Positions 14,945 through 22,611 of a stretch of DNA of 33,520 bases are shown one piece after another. The stretch is from an uncultured Lachnospiraceae bacterium. Lineage in GTDB: Bacteria; Bacillota; Clostridia; Lachnospirales; Lachnospiraceae. Position numbers and translations under genes: made by a program. The DNA lies in NCBI GenBank assembly GCA_905201915.1, contig CAJKQE010000021.1:1-33520 (forward strand), written 5' to 3'. Positions within the stretch are counted from its first letter, which is position 1; each line of letters starts with the position of its first letter. A model generated the notes under the pieces. That model ran no database searches. It had not been told where the DNA came from and saw only the letters and a list, made by a program, of their open reading frames with translations.

Positions 14945-15133
14945 TTCAAATTGGTTTACTTAGTTGAGAAAAAGCAAGATTATGAATATGAACTGGAACA
15001 AAACCTCTTGGTGAATTTGTACGTGAGATTGTAGAATATATTGTTCATAATGGGGGGAATAAAAAATCTTTCTGTTTTGCACGAGTCACCATTTACCAAT
15101 CAGGAAAGAGGGATTGCTATCATGAGTATAAGG
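14945..15133 (+). pseudogene. Remnant of the 3' end of a type I restriction hsdR gene
   Basis: Three consecutive frames give pieces that resemble the C-terminus of EcoEI-type HsdR proteins. Frame 1 (14945-15001) reads FKLVYLVEKKQDYEYELEQ, like the usual LVKLIEKKQ...YTDFEDE. Frame 2 (15001-15054) reads KPLGEFVREIVEYIVHNG, which seems to fuse KPLGxFVRxIV directly to IVxYxxxNG, as if an internal piece had been lost. Frame 3 (15056 on) reads GIKNLSVLHESPFTNQERG, like the conserved ESPFT end. One shift falls in a run of six Gs (15052-15057). No hsdM or hsdS is present. The comparison is from memory of the family and has not been aligned. Confidence 0.55.
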
Positions 15134-15162
15134 AAGAGAGGAAAACAGGGAGGAGGATTGTT

Positions 15163-15381
15163 ATGTGCGAGAAAAAAGAATTGACATTTTCAATATTTAT
15201 TTTGTATGCTCTTGCAGAAAAATGGCAAATGTCTCCGGCTTCTGTATATAAAATATTAAATACAACAGGAATTTTGGATAATTATATTATTAGATGTTAT
15301 GATGTGCTTCATACACAGGGGAAAGAGTATTTAGTAGAAGATATTACAGAGTTTGTAAGAGAAAAGGGAGTTCGTGTATGA
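15163..15381 (+). CDS. DUF3791-like protein, 72 aa
   Basis: A small protein with the pattern typical of DUF3791: FSIFILYALAEKWQMSPASV, then a Y-x-I-L-N-T-T-G-I-L-D-N-Y-I segment, YDVLHTQGKEYLVEDI and a final EFVREKG. DUF3791 genes are commonly found beside DUF3990 genes in toxin-antitoxin-like clusters; the function is not established. GGGAGGAGG lies 6 bases before the ATG. Its stop overlaps an ATGA junction with a six-codon ORF, MIVYHG, which looks like the start of a lost DUF3990 partner. This copy therefore appears to be an orphan. Confidence 0.7.
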   Translation: MCEKKELTFSIFILYALAEKWQMSPASVYKILNTTGILDNYIIRCYDVLHTQGKEYLVEDITEFVREKGVRV

Positions 15382-15398
15382 TTGTTTATCATGGATAA
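15378..15398 (+). pseudogene. Six-codon stump of a probable DUF3990 gene
   Basis: The ATG overlaps the DUF3791-like stop as ATGA and reads MIVYHG before TAA. DUF3990 proteins typically begin with M-I-x-Y-H-G, and ATGA coupling to DUF3791 is a usual arrangement. No further DUF3990-like sequence is seen in the 39 bases before the next gene, so the body has been deleted or replaced. Confidence 0.45.
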
Positions 15399-15437
15399 AT
15401 CAATCATATCTTAACACAGATACAAGGAGGAAAAGCC

Positions 15438-15623
15438 ATGGGTAGAAAAGGAAAAATTGTATTTGGAATTATTACAATCATTGCAGTTTGTATTTCATCA
15501 GTAATCGGATTGACTTTTTTACCAAATGATACAAAGTACGAAATAGTTCTTAGATTTTTCTGTATGTTTGCACCATGTATGACGATACTGTGTGTTATTA
15601 ATTTGCTAAAAAAAGATAAATAA
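15438..15623 (+). CDS. Small two-pass membrane protein, 61 aa
   Basis: Starts MGRKGKIVFGIITIIAVCIS and ends LLKKDK. Two hydrophobic helices (about residues 7-27 and 37-56) have basic residues at both ends, so both termini are probably cytoplasmic. A strong AAGGAGG lies 9 bases before the ATG. It lies 37 bases before the ATPase gene and may be co-transcribed with it. No family recognised. Confidence 0.55.
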   Translation: MGRKGKIVFGIITIIAVCISSVIGLTFLPNDTKYEIVLRFFCMFAPCMTILCVINLLKKDK

Positions 15624-15660
15624 ACAAGCATAGAATTATTTTAGTATGTAGGTATCCATT

Positions 15661-16389
15661 ATGAAACCAAATAAATTTATACAAACTATAGAAATAGACT
15701 GGAATAGAATTCCGGAACATTCTTATTTAAGAAATATTTCTGTTTTGAGGAACTTAAAACATTTGGAATTTAACAGTAATATTACATTTTTTGCAGGAGA
15801 AAACGGAAGTGGTAAATCGACTTTGTTAGAAGCAATCGCAGTGGCTTATGGATTTAATCCGGAGGGCGGAACAAAGAATTACTCATTTGAAACTTACCAT
15901 GATGTATCAGAATTAAGTGAGGCAATTTACATTTCCAAAGGCTTTAAAAAACCGGAAAGCGGTTATTTTTTTCGTGCAGAAAGCTTCTTTAATGTAGCGA
16001 CAAAGGCGGAAGAATATGATGCGTTTAATCCTAATGGGCCTTCTTATGGAGGGAGAAGTTTGCATTGCCAGTCCCATGGCGAAAGCTTTTTAAGTTTCTT
16101 TCAGACGTTTCAAAAGCAGGGGATTTATATTTTAGATGAACCGGAAGCGGCGTTGTCACCCCAGCGTCAGCTAACTTTATTTATGCAGATAGCACAGAAA
16201 GCAAAGGAGGGTTCTCAATTTTTGATCGCCTCACATTCTCCTATTTTATTGGGATTGCCGGAGGCTGAAATTTTATCTTTTGATGGAAATACGATTGAAA
16301 AAATTTCTTATGAAGATACAGAGAGTTATGCTATAACGGAAATGTTTATAAACAATCGAGAGGTTTTAATAAAACATTTACTGGAATAA
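15661..16389 (+). CDS. ABC/SMC-type ATPase (AAA_21-like), stand-alone
   Basis: A 242-aa ATPase with Walker A GENGSGKS (46-53), an ABC-like signature S138-H-G-E141, Walker B LDEPEAAL with D159-E160, and an H-loop histidine H192 in ASHSP. There are no membrane domains and no long coiled coil, so this is not a transporter subunit of the usual kind. It resembles the compact predicted ATPases of the OLD/RecF-like AAA_21 group, often found in defence and mobile regions. No TOPRIM or nuclease partner is adjacent. The ribosome binding site before 15661 is weak (GTAGGT), which may mean coupling to the 61-aa gene. Confidence 0.82.
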   Translation: MKPNKFIQTIEIDWNRIPEHSYLRNISVLRNLKHLEFNSNITFFAGENGSGKSTLLEAIAVAYGFNPEGGTKNYSFETYHDVSELSEAIYISKGFKKPESGYFFRAESFFNVATKAEEYDAFNPNGPSYGGRSLHCQSHGESFLSFFQTFQKQGIYILDEPEAALSPQRQLTLFMQIAQKAKEGSQFLIASHSPILLGLPEAEILSFDGNTIEKISYEDTESYAITEMFINNREVLIKHLLE

Positions 16390-16463
16390 TAAAAATTATA
16401 CAACTTTGGTTGAAAAAGATAAAATTTTATGATATATCTTTACTGCTGAGAAAAGGAGGACTT

Positions 16464-16910
16464 ATGATTAGAAAATTATCAGAGAAAGATATGATTGAGA
16501 TTAGTGAAATTTGGCTTTCTGCAAATCTTCAAGCGCACGATTTTGTTCCGGCTTCCTACTGGACGGAAAATCTTCCATTTGTAAAAGAAATGCTGCCAAA
16601 GGCAGAAGTCTACGTATATAAAGACGAAGAAAGAAAAGAAACAGCGGGATTTATTGGAATAAATGAGGATTACATAGAAGGGATTTTTGTAAAGAGTGAT
16701 GCTCGTTCAAAAGGGATTGGAAAAGCGTTATTAGATTATGCAAAGACCTTAAAAAGTCATTTATACTTACATGTATATGAGAAAAATAACAGAGCAGTCT
16801 GCTTTTACAAGAGAGAAAATTTCAGACTTGAGAGGGAAGGCATAGATGAAAATACAGGAGAAAAAGAATACTGTATGGAATGGAAACGGGAATATGAAAA
16901 ATCAATATAA
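16464..16910 (+). CDS. GNAT family N-acetyltransferase
   Basis: A 148-aa single-domain acetyltransferase. The acetyl-CoA binding motif is clear in VKSDARSKGIGKALLDYAKT, followed by LYLHVYEKNNRAVCFYKRENF, the usual GNAT motif B region. The closest type is the YjaB/putative N-acetyltransferase group; the substrate is unknown. The ATG at 16464 (MIRKLSEKDM) has AAAGGAGGA 4 bases upstream, whereas the upstream TTG at 16410 lacks one. It is the first of three tightly overlapping genes (17-base overlap with the MFS transporter gene), so substrate modification and export may be linked (inferred). Confidence 0.88.
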   Translation: MIRKLSEKDMIEISEIWLSANLQAHDFVPASYWTENLPFVKEMLPKAEVYVYKDEERKETAGFIGINEDYIEGIFVKSDARSKGIGKALLDYAKTLKSHLYLHVYEKNNRAVCFYKRENFRLEREGIDENTGEKEYCMEWKREYEKSI

Positions 16911-18102
16911 TAAGACAATGACCGCGTGTTTTGTGGGATATATTGTACAGGCAATCATTGTCAATTTTGTGCCGTTATTATTTTTAACTTTTCAAATACA
17001 GTATCATTTGCCCCTTTCCCAGATAACCATGTTGATTACCTTTAATTTTGGTGTGCAGCTTTTGGTGGATATGGCGGCGATTGGGTTTGTAGATAAATGG
17101 GGTTATCGTTTCTGTATGATTTTAGCTCACATTTTATCTGCCTGTGGTTTGATTTCGCTGACATTTTTACCTGAGATACTGCCTTCTGCTTTTGCGGGAA
17201 TTTTGATTTCTGTTATGATTTATGCAGTCGGCGGAGGCTTATTAGAAGTGCTGGTAAGTCCGGTGGTAGAAGCGTGCCCTTCCGATAATAAGGAGAAAGC
17301 AATGAGTATGCTTCATTCTTTTTACTGTTGGGGACAGGTCGGTGTTGTTTTGATTTCAACCATTTTCTTCTCCGTAGCAGGTATTGGGAATTGGAAAATT
17401 ATGGCGCTTTTATGGGCAGTTGTTCCTGTTGTAAATGCGCTTGTATTTACGAAAGTTCCCATGGTATCTTTGCTGGAAGAAGGAGAAGAAGGACTTAGTA
17501 TTAAAGAATTGTTTCGTATGAAATTGTTTTGGATTTTGTTGGTTATGATGGTGTGTGCAGGAGCCAGTGAACAGGCAGTAAGTCAGTGGGTTTCCACCTT
17601 TGCGGAAAAAGGACTGGGAATTTCTAAGGCAGCAGGAGATTTAGCAGGACCTATGGCATTTGCCCTTTGTATGGGATTGTCCAGAATGTTTTATGGAAAA
17701 TACGGCGAAAAAATCCGGTTGGATTATTTTATGAAGGGAAGTTGTATATTTTGCGTGATTTCTTATTTAGGAATTTCTCTTTTTCCCAATCCGATTTTAA
17801 GTTTATTTGCCTGTGCAGTCAGTGGCTTTTCCGTGGGTATTATGTGGCCGGGAACCTTTAGCAAGGCTGCGGCAGCTTTGCCAAAAGCAGGAACAGCCTT
17901 ATTTGCCTTGCTGGCATTAGGCGGAGATTTTGGATGTTCCGCAGGTCCTACTTTGGTAGGGTTTGTGTCAGATTTAGCAGGAGATAATCTGAAAATGGGA
18001 ATATTGGCAAGTATTGTATTTCCTGTTCTTCTTTTAGTAGGACTTGCAATTTGCAGAAAGACAGAAGGGAACATTGGAGGAGAAAATGAAAGAGTTTTTT
18101 AA
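16894..18102 (+). CDS. MFS transporter
   Basis: A 402-aa major facilitator with about 12 membrane segments in two halves. The conserved loop 2-3 region is DMAAIGFVDKWGYRF, a variant of the A-motif. The sugar/FucP-like branch is possible from the spread of SFYCWGQVGVVL and GFSVGIMWPGTFSKAAAALP. The substrate cannot be read from sequence. The ATG at 16894 (MKNQYNKTMTAC) is preferred over 16846, which would overlap the GNAT gene by 65 bases. The gene overlaps both neighbours by 17 bases, as the middle gene of an operon with two acetyltransferases. Confidence 0.88.
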   Translation: MKNQYNKTMTACFVGYIVQAIIVNFVPLLFLTFQIQYHLPLSQITMLITFNFGVQLLVDMAAIGFVDKWGYRFCMILAHILSACGLISLTFLPEILPSAFAGILISVMIYAVGGGLLEVLVSPVVEACPSDNKEKAMSMLHSFYCWGQVGVVLISTIFFSVAGIGNWKIMALLWAVVPVVNALVFTKVPMVSLLEEGEEGLSIKELFRMKLFWILLVMMVCAGASEQAVSQWVSTFAEKGLGISKAAGDLAGPMAFALCMGLSRMFYGKYGEKIRLDYFMKGSCIFCVISYLGISLFPNPILSLFACAVSGFSVGIMWPGTFSKAAAALPKAGTALFALLALGGDFGCSAGPTLVGFVSDLAGDNLKMGILASIVFPVLLLVGLAICRKTEGNIGGENERVF

Positions 18103-18826
18103 GAACAGTCAGGATGCTCTTGTGTGGTGCTGTAAACAGGGGACAATGGGGAATATCTATTATGACAACAGTGAAAATCCTCATTCGGCAATGGCAGTGT
18201 TGGGCGATTTTACTTATTTTGACGGAGAGCCTTCCGAAGATTTTGCGCTTTTTTGGCCTCCAAGTACAAAGAAAGATTATCGGATTTTCGTTCCTTCCGA
18301 TAGAGAATGGGAAGAAATTTTAGAAAAATGTTATGAGGGAAAAATAAAGAAAATTACTCGATATGCCATGAAAAAAGAGCATGATATTTTTCAAAAAGAG
18401 CAATTACAACAGGCGATAGAAAGTGTATTAAAAAAAGAAATACAGCTATCTTTTATTGATGAAAAACTTTTCTATGAATGTAGGAAAGAGGAATGGAGCT
18501 ACGATTTAACAGGGCAATTTGCAGATTTTGACACTTTTGCAAAACTGGGGATAGGTGTTGTTGCTGTGAAGAACGAAGAGATTTTGGCAGGAGCATCTAC
18601 TTATGCCAGATATGACAAGGGAATTGAAATTGAAGTGGATACAAAAATCCAATATCGAAGAATGGGACTGGCTTATGGATGTAGTGCAGCGCTTATTTTG
18701 GCTTGTTTAGAACAGGGCATTTATCCGGGATGGGACGCTCATAATCTAGCTTCCAGAGCATTGGCAGAGAAGCTGGGTTACCATTTTTTTAGAGAATATG
18801 TTGCCTATGAGGTATATGGAAAATAA
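18086..18826 (+). CDS. GNAT acetyltransferase, ZmaR-like (GNAT_acetyltran)
   Basis: A 246-aa protein. The C-terminal half has the GNAT fold: VVAVKNEEILAGASTYARYD, then EVDTKIQYRRMGLAYGCSAA (acetyl-CoA binding) and PGWDAHNLASRALAEKLGYH. This layout is that of the family that includes ZmaR, the zwittermicin A self-resistance enzyme, though most members are uncharacterised. The ATG at 18086 has GGAGGAG 4-10 bases upstream. It is the last of the three-gene operon and is followed by a bidirectional terminator. A resistance role with the MFS transporter is possible but only inferred. Confidence 0.82.
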   Translation: MKEFFKNSQDALVWCCKQGTMGNIYYDNSENPHSAMAVLGDFTYFDGEPSEDFALFWPPSTKKDYRIFVPSDREWEEILEKCYEGKIKKITRYAMKKEHDIFQKEQLQQAIESVLKKEIQLSFIDEKLFYECRKEEWSYDLTGQFADFDTFAKLGIGVVAVKNEEILAGASTYARYDKGIEIEVDTKIQYRRMGLAYGCSAALILACLEQGIYPGWDAHNLASRALAEKLGYHFFREYVAYEVYGK

Positions 18827-18895
18827 TGGAAAAGCTGTGGCATGGAGATTACACCGAGAATATTTCGGTTGCTTCTTCCTGCAACAGCTTTTCTA
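18827..18895. terminator. Bidirectional terminator between the GNAT operon and rqcH
   Basis: TGGAAAAGCTGTGGCA (18827-18842) pairs with TGCAACAGCTTTTCTA (18880-18895) with small mismatches. An inner hairpin ACCGAGAATATTTCGGT fills the loop. The arms are A/T-rich at the outer ends on both strands, which fits convergent genes. Confidence 0.65.
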
Positions 18896-18908
18896 TATTA
18901 TATCAAAT

Positions 18909-20654
18909 TTAATCTTCTACCAAAGTAAGCCCTGAAATATCCGGTTCTATCATAAGAGAATAGTTGGTGTAATATACCACAAAACCGGGTTTGGAGCCAT
19001 TTGGTTTTTTTACATGTTTTTTCTGAATATAGTCAATTTCTACCTTTGGAGCGGTGCGCCCGCTAGAGTAGTAAGCCGCAAGCCTTCCTGCTTCTTCAAA
19101 GGTAGAGTCAGGCAGTTCTTCGTTATTGCTTTTTACAATGACGTGAGAACCTGCCATTTTTTTTGCGTGAAACCACCAGTCATTTCCTGTAGCGAATTTG
19201 AAGGTGAGTTCTTCATTCTGGTAGTTATTTTTTCCTACATAAATGTGATATCCATCACTGGAAATGTAGTGGAGAGGTTTTGATTTTCCCAGAGCTTTTT
19301 TCTTTTTGGAGTAGTGTTTTTTCAGATAGCCACATTCTGTCAATTCTTCTTTAATCTGTGATAAATCACTTTCTCCAAGAGCAATGTCAAGAGCAGTGCT
19401 GACAGACTCCAAGTGTAGAATTTCATTTCTGGTATCTTCAATTTGTTCCTCCAAAGCCTGAGCAGTTCGTTTTAATTTGTTGTATTTATCAAAGTATTTT
19501 TTTGCGTTTTCCTGTGGTGTCATAGTACTGTCTAAAGGGATGGTAATCTCCTCATTAGTATAATAGTTTAAGGCAGAAAAGGATTTACAGCCACTTTCCA
19601 AGTTATAGCCGTAAGTATTAATCAACTCTCCGTAAACTTTGTATTCGTCCATTTTCTGAGTATCACGCATTTGCTTTTCCTGTAAATCCAGTTTTTTTCT
19701 GTTTCGTTCAAGAGCAGTCTGCACAATACGGCGTAAATCAGAAGATTTTTGGCGGATGCGGGTAACCTTGTCTTTTTGTGCATAATAAGCTTCTAAAACT
19801 TCAGAAATAGAAGAGAATTCTCTGACAGGTGCATCCCCGTATTTTGTAAGAGAAATAGAAGCATATTCTAAAGGTTCTTCCTCTTCGTTATAGACAATGT
19901 TGGGGATAAAATGTCCTTCCTGCACGTCTTCCATTACTCTGGAAAAGGTATGAAACAGATGCTCTTTGGCAGGCTCTGAAAGTGACTGCATGGCATCTCC
20001 TCCGTCTAAAGAAGCACGATAGCAGATTTCTTCTGCGATACAAGGACTGATTCCGGTTAAGGAAGTATAAAGTCCTTTTGCAATGGAAACAGGTTTTGTA
20101 CAGATATTTTTAAAGAAGAAGTCCTGTGTGACAGTCAGAGGATTTTGCTTTTCCTGTGTCTGTGGCAGAAAATAATCTCTGCCTGGAAGAACTTCACGTA
20201 CAGAACTGACATTACAGGAGATATGTTTAATACTGTCTAAAATCATCCGGTTTTCGTTAAGGAAAATAATATTGCTGTGTTTTCCCATAATTTCAATGAC
20301 AAGAGTCTTAAAACATAAATCTCCCAATTCGTTTAGGTGTTCAATTCGCATTTCAATGACACGTTCCATATCCGGCTGTGCTACCGCAGTGATTTTTCCA
20401 CTTCCAATATGCTTTCTTAAAAGCATACAGAAGTTCGGTGCAGTCAAAGGACTGACCTTGTTTTTATCTGTAAAATAAATAAGAGGGAGAGAAGCACTGG
20501 CAGAAATCAGAAGGCGGTACTGTGTTTTATTATTCTTTATGGTTAATAACAGCTCATCTGCTTCCGGCTGGGCAATTTTATTGATTTTTCCTCCTACAAT
20601 GGTTTCGTTTAGTTCTTTTACAATATTTGAAATGGTGATTCCATCAAATGCCAT
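18909..20654 (-). CDS. rqcH: Rqc2/RqcH homologue, NFACT family
   Basis: A 581-aa ribosome quality control factor. In Bacillus subtilis, RqcH binds stalled 50S subunits and adds alanine tails to nascent chains. NFACT-N starts at residue 1 (MAFDGITISNIVKELN), a long helical coiled-coil region spans about 290-430, and the NFACT-R domain follows (HYISSDGYHIYVGKNNYQNE, then NDWWFHAKKMAGSHVI). The catalytic Asp-Arg pair of the family is Glu97-Arg98 here (QPDMERVIE). Older databases call it fibronectin-binding protein. The ATG at 20654 has AAAGGAGAT upstream; the in-frame start at 20687 lacks one. It is divergent from yicC. Confidence 0.92.
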   Translation of the reverse strand: MAFDGITISNIVKELNETIVGGKINKIAQPEADELLLTIKNNKTQYRLLISASASLPLIYFTDKNKVSPLTAPNFCMLLRKHIGSGKITAVAQPDMERVIEMRIEHLNELGDLCFKTLVIEIMGKHSNIIFLNENRMILDSIKHISCNVSSVREVLPGRDYFLPQTQEKQNPLTVTQDFFFKNICTKPVSIAKGLYTSLTGISPCIAEEICYRASLDGGDAMQSLSEPAKEHLFHTFSRVMEDVQEGHFIPNIVYNEEEEPLEYASISLTKYGDAPVREFSSISEVLEAYYAQKDKVTRIRQKSSDLRRIVQTALERNRKKLDLQEKQMRDTQKMDEYKVYGELINTYGYNLESGCKSFSALNYYTNEEITIPLDSTMTPQENAKKYFDKYNKLKRTAQALEEQIEDTRNEILHLESVSTALDIALGESDLSQIKEELTECGYLKKHYSKKKKALGKSKPLHYISSDGYHIYVGKNNYQNEELTFKFATGNDWWFHAKKMAGSHVIVKSNNEELPDSTFEEAGRLAAYYSSGRTAPKVEIDYIQKKHVKKPNGSKPGFVVYYTNYSLMIEPDISGLTLVED

Positions 20655-20696
20655 AATTTCTATCTCCTTTAAAGAAAAAGTCGTCAAGTATACTTC

Positions 20697-20725
20697 ATTT
20701 TAGCATAAAATTTCTTCAGAGGCAA
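20697..20725 (-). promoter_or_regulatory. Promoter of rqcH
   Basis: On the minus strand TTGCCT (20720-20725) and TAAAAT (20697-20702) have a 17-base spacer, about 43 bases before the start at 20654. Confidence 0.5.
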
Positions 20726-20733
20726 AAAAATAT

Positions 20734-20763
20734 TTGACGAGGGTATTGTTATTGGCTTATAAT
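20734..20763 (+). promoter_or_regulatory. Promoter of the yicC-remA-gmk-rpoZ cluster
   Basis: TTGACG (20734-20739), an 18-base spacer and consensus TATAAT (20758-20763), about 55 bases before the yicC start. Confidence 0.6.
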
Positions 20764-20818
20764 AACCATGTATGTTTATGCCTTATGGCAAATCAAAAAC
20801 ATAAGAAAGAGTTCAAAA

Positions 20819-21697
20819 ATGATTAAAAGCATGACTGGCTTTGGCAGAGCCGAGCTAATAGATGAAGAAAAAAAGATTACGGTGGAGATGAAATCAGTAA
20901 ATCATCGTTATCTGGATGTCAATATGAGAATGCCAAAGAAATTCAGTGTTTTTGAAGCTTCTATTCGTTCTTTATTAAAAGAGTATATCCAGAGAGGAAA
21001 AGTTGATGTATTCATTACTTGCGAAGATTATACACAAAGCAGGGTTTCTGTAAAGTATAATCGTGAAATTGCACAGCAGTATCTGGGATACCTTCAGGAG
21101 ATGAGCAGAGATTTTCAGCTGAGCGGTGAGATAAACGCAGCATTGCTTTCCCGTTATCCGGAAGTTTTGACTATGGAAGAGCAGACAGAGGATGAAGATG
21201 AAATGTGGGGCGCACTGGAAGGTGTAATAAGAAATGCAGCTGTTCGGTTTGTAGAAGCCAGAACAAAAGAAGGAATAGAGCTGAAAAGAGATATTCTTGA
21301 TAAGCTTGAAAAGATGGAAGAGAAAGTAGAGCTGGTTGAAAAACGTTCTCCTGATATTATAAAGGAATATAGAGAAAAGCTGGAAACAAAAGTAAAAGAG
21401 CTTCTAGCTGACATGCAAATGGAAGAAAGCCGTATTGCAGCAGAAGTAATCCTGTATGCAGATAAGATATGCACAGATGAAGAAACTGTCCGTCTGAAAA
21501 GTCATATTAAGCATACAAAATCCGTACTTGATGAAAAGGAAGGAATTGGAAGAAAGCTGGACTTTATTGCACAGGAGATGAACAGAGAAGCAAATACAAT
21601 TTTATCCAAGGCAAATGATTTGGAAACATCAAATCTTGCTATTGATTTAAAAACAGAAATTGAAAAAATTCGAGAACAAATTCAAAATATTGAATAA
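20819..21697 (+). CDS. yicC: YicC/YloC family endoribonuclease
   Basis: A 292-aa protein beginning MIKSMTGFGRAEL, the conserved start of the YicC family. The family has recently been described as endoribonucleases linked to small RNA turnover. The N-terminal YicC domain covers about residues 1-155 and the C-terminal DUF1732 domain ends in FIAQEMNREANTILSKANDL. The ATG at 20819 is chosen because of AGAAAGAG upstream and the family start; the longer reading from 20768 would run through the promoter's downstream sequence. It heads the same gene order as in B. subtilis (yloC-remA-gmk-rpoZ). Confidence 0.93.
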   Translation: MIKSMTGFGRAELIDEEKKITVEMKSVNHRYLDVNMRMPKKFSVFEASIRSLLKEYIQRGKVDVFITCEDYTQSRVSVKYNREIAQQYLGYLQEMSRDFQLSGEINAALLSRYPEVLTMEEQTEDEDEMWGALEGVIRNAAVRFVEARTKEGIELKRDILDKLEKMEEKVELVEKRSPDIIKEYREKLETKVKELLADMQMEESRIAAEVILYADKICTDEETVRLKSHIKHTKSVLDEKEGIGRKLDFIAQEMNREANTILSKANDLETSNLAIDLKTEIEKIREQIQNIE

Positions 21698-21711
21698 AGG
21701 CAGGATGTGCT

Positions 21712-21984
21712 ATGGCAAAGCTGTTGAACATAGGATTTGGAAATGTAGTGAACATGGATAAGGTGGTTGCAGTAGTAAGTCCCGATGCTGCACCTATTAA
21801 ACGTCTGGTGCAGGCAGCAAAGGAGTCTGGAAGAGCGATTGATGCAACACAGGGAAGAAAGACAAAGGCTGTTCTTATTACAGACGGAGATATGCTGGTG
21901 TTGTCTGCTTTGCAACCAGAAACAATAGCAAAGAGATTTGGAATTTTTTCAGAGAATGAAGCAAAAGGGGAATACGATGGCTGA
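21712..21984 (+). CDS. remA: RemA-family regulator of extracellular matrix genes (DUF370)
   Basis: A 90-aa protein with the family's signature LLNIGFGNVVNMDKVVAVVS, then PIKRLVQAAKESGRAIDATQ and GRKTKAVLITDGDMLVLSAL. RemA of B. subtilis is a DNA-binding activator of biofilm matrix and osmoprotection operons. It follows yicC after 14 bases and overlaps gmk by 8 bases, so it is translated within the same transcript. The upstream binding site (AAAGGCAGGAT) is of ordinary strength. Confidence 0.93.
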   Translation: MAKLLNIGFGNVVNMDKVVAVVSPDAAPIKRLVQAAKESGRAIDATQGRKTKAVLITDGDMLVLSALQPETIAKRFGIFSENEAKGEYDG

Positions 21985-22609
21985 TAGAGGAATTTTAGTA
22001 GTAGTATCCGGCTTTTCAGGCGCCGGAAAGGGAACATTGATGAAACGTCTGATGGAAAAATATGATAATTATGCATTATCTGTTTCTGCTACAACGAGAG
22101 ACCCAAGACCGGGAGAAGAACATGGCAGGGAATATTTTTTCCATACAAAGAAAGAATTTGAGGAACTGATTTTAGAAGATGCGCTGATTGAATATGCACA
22201 GTATGTTGATAATTATTACGGAACACCTAAGGCTTACGTTGAAAAACAGTTAAACATGGGGAAAGACGTAATTTTGGAAATCGAAATACAGGGAGCATTA
22301 AAGGTCAAGAAAAAAATGCCTAATACCCTGCTGCTTTTTGTAACTCCGCCAAATGCAGAAGAATTAAAACATCGTCTGGTTAATCGGGGAACAGAAAGTC
22401 TGGAAGTGATTGAATCAAGACTCAGCAGAGCCTCAGAAGAAGCAAAGGGAATGTCTGAGTATGATTATATATTGATTAACGATGTGATTGAGGAGTGTGT
22501 TGATAATATGCACAGTATTATCCAGAGTCAGCATGATGCAGTCAAAAATCGTCAGGAATTTATAAAAGAAATCACAGAAGAAATTGCTGTATTCAAGAAA
22601 GGAGAATAA
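21977..22609 (+). CDS. gmk: Guanylate kinase
   Basis: Phosphorylates GMP to GDP with ATP. A 210-aa protein of normal length: P-loop SGFSGAGKGT at about residues 10-19, the GMP-binding region SVSATTRDPRPGEEHGREYF, and the lid segment that ends with SRASEEAKGMSEYDYILIND. The ATG at 21977 has AAAGGGG 6 bases upstream and overlaps remA by 8 bases. The same order remA-gmk-rpoZ occurs in B. subtilis, where it supports a shared transcript. Confidence 0.96.
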   Translation: MADRGILVVVSGFSGAGKGTLMKRLMEKYDNYALSVSATTRDPRPGEEHGREYFFHTKKEFEELILEDALIEYAQYVDNYYGTPKAYVEKQLNMGKDVILEIEIQGALKVKKKMPNTLLLFVTPPNAEELKHRLVNRGTESLEVIESRLSRASEEAKGMSEYDYILINDVIEECVDNMHSIIQSQHDAVKNRQEFIKEITEEIAVFKKGE

Positions 22610-22611
22610 CT

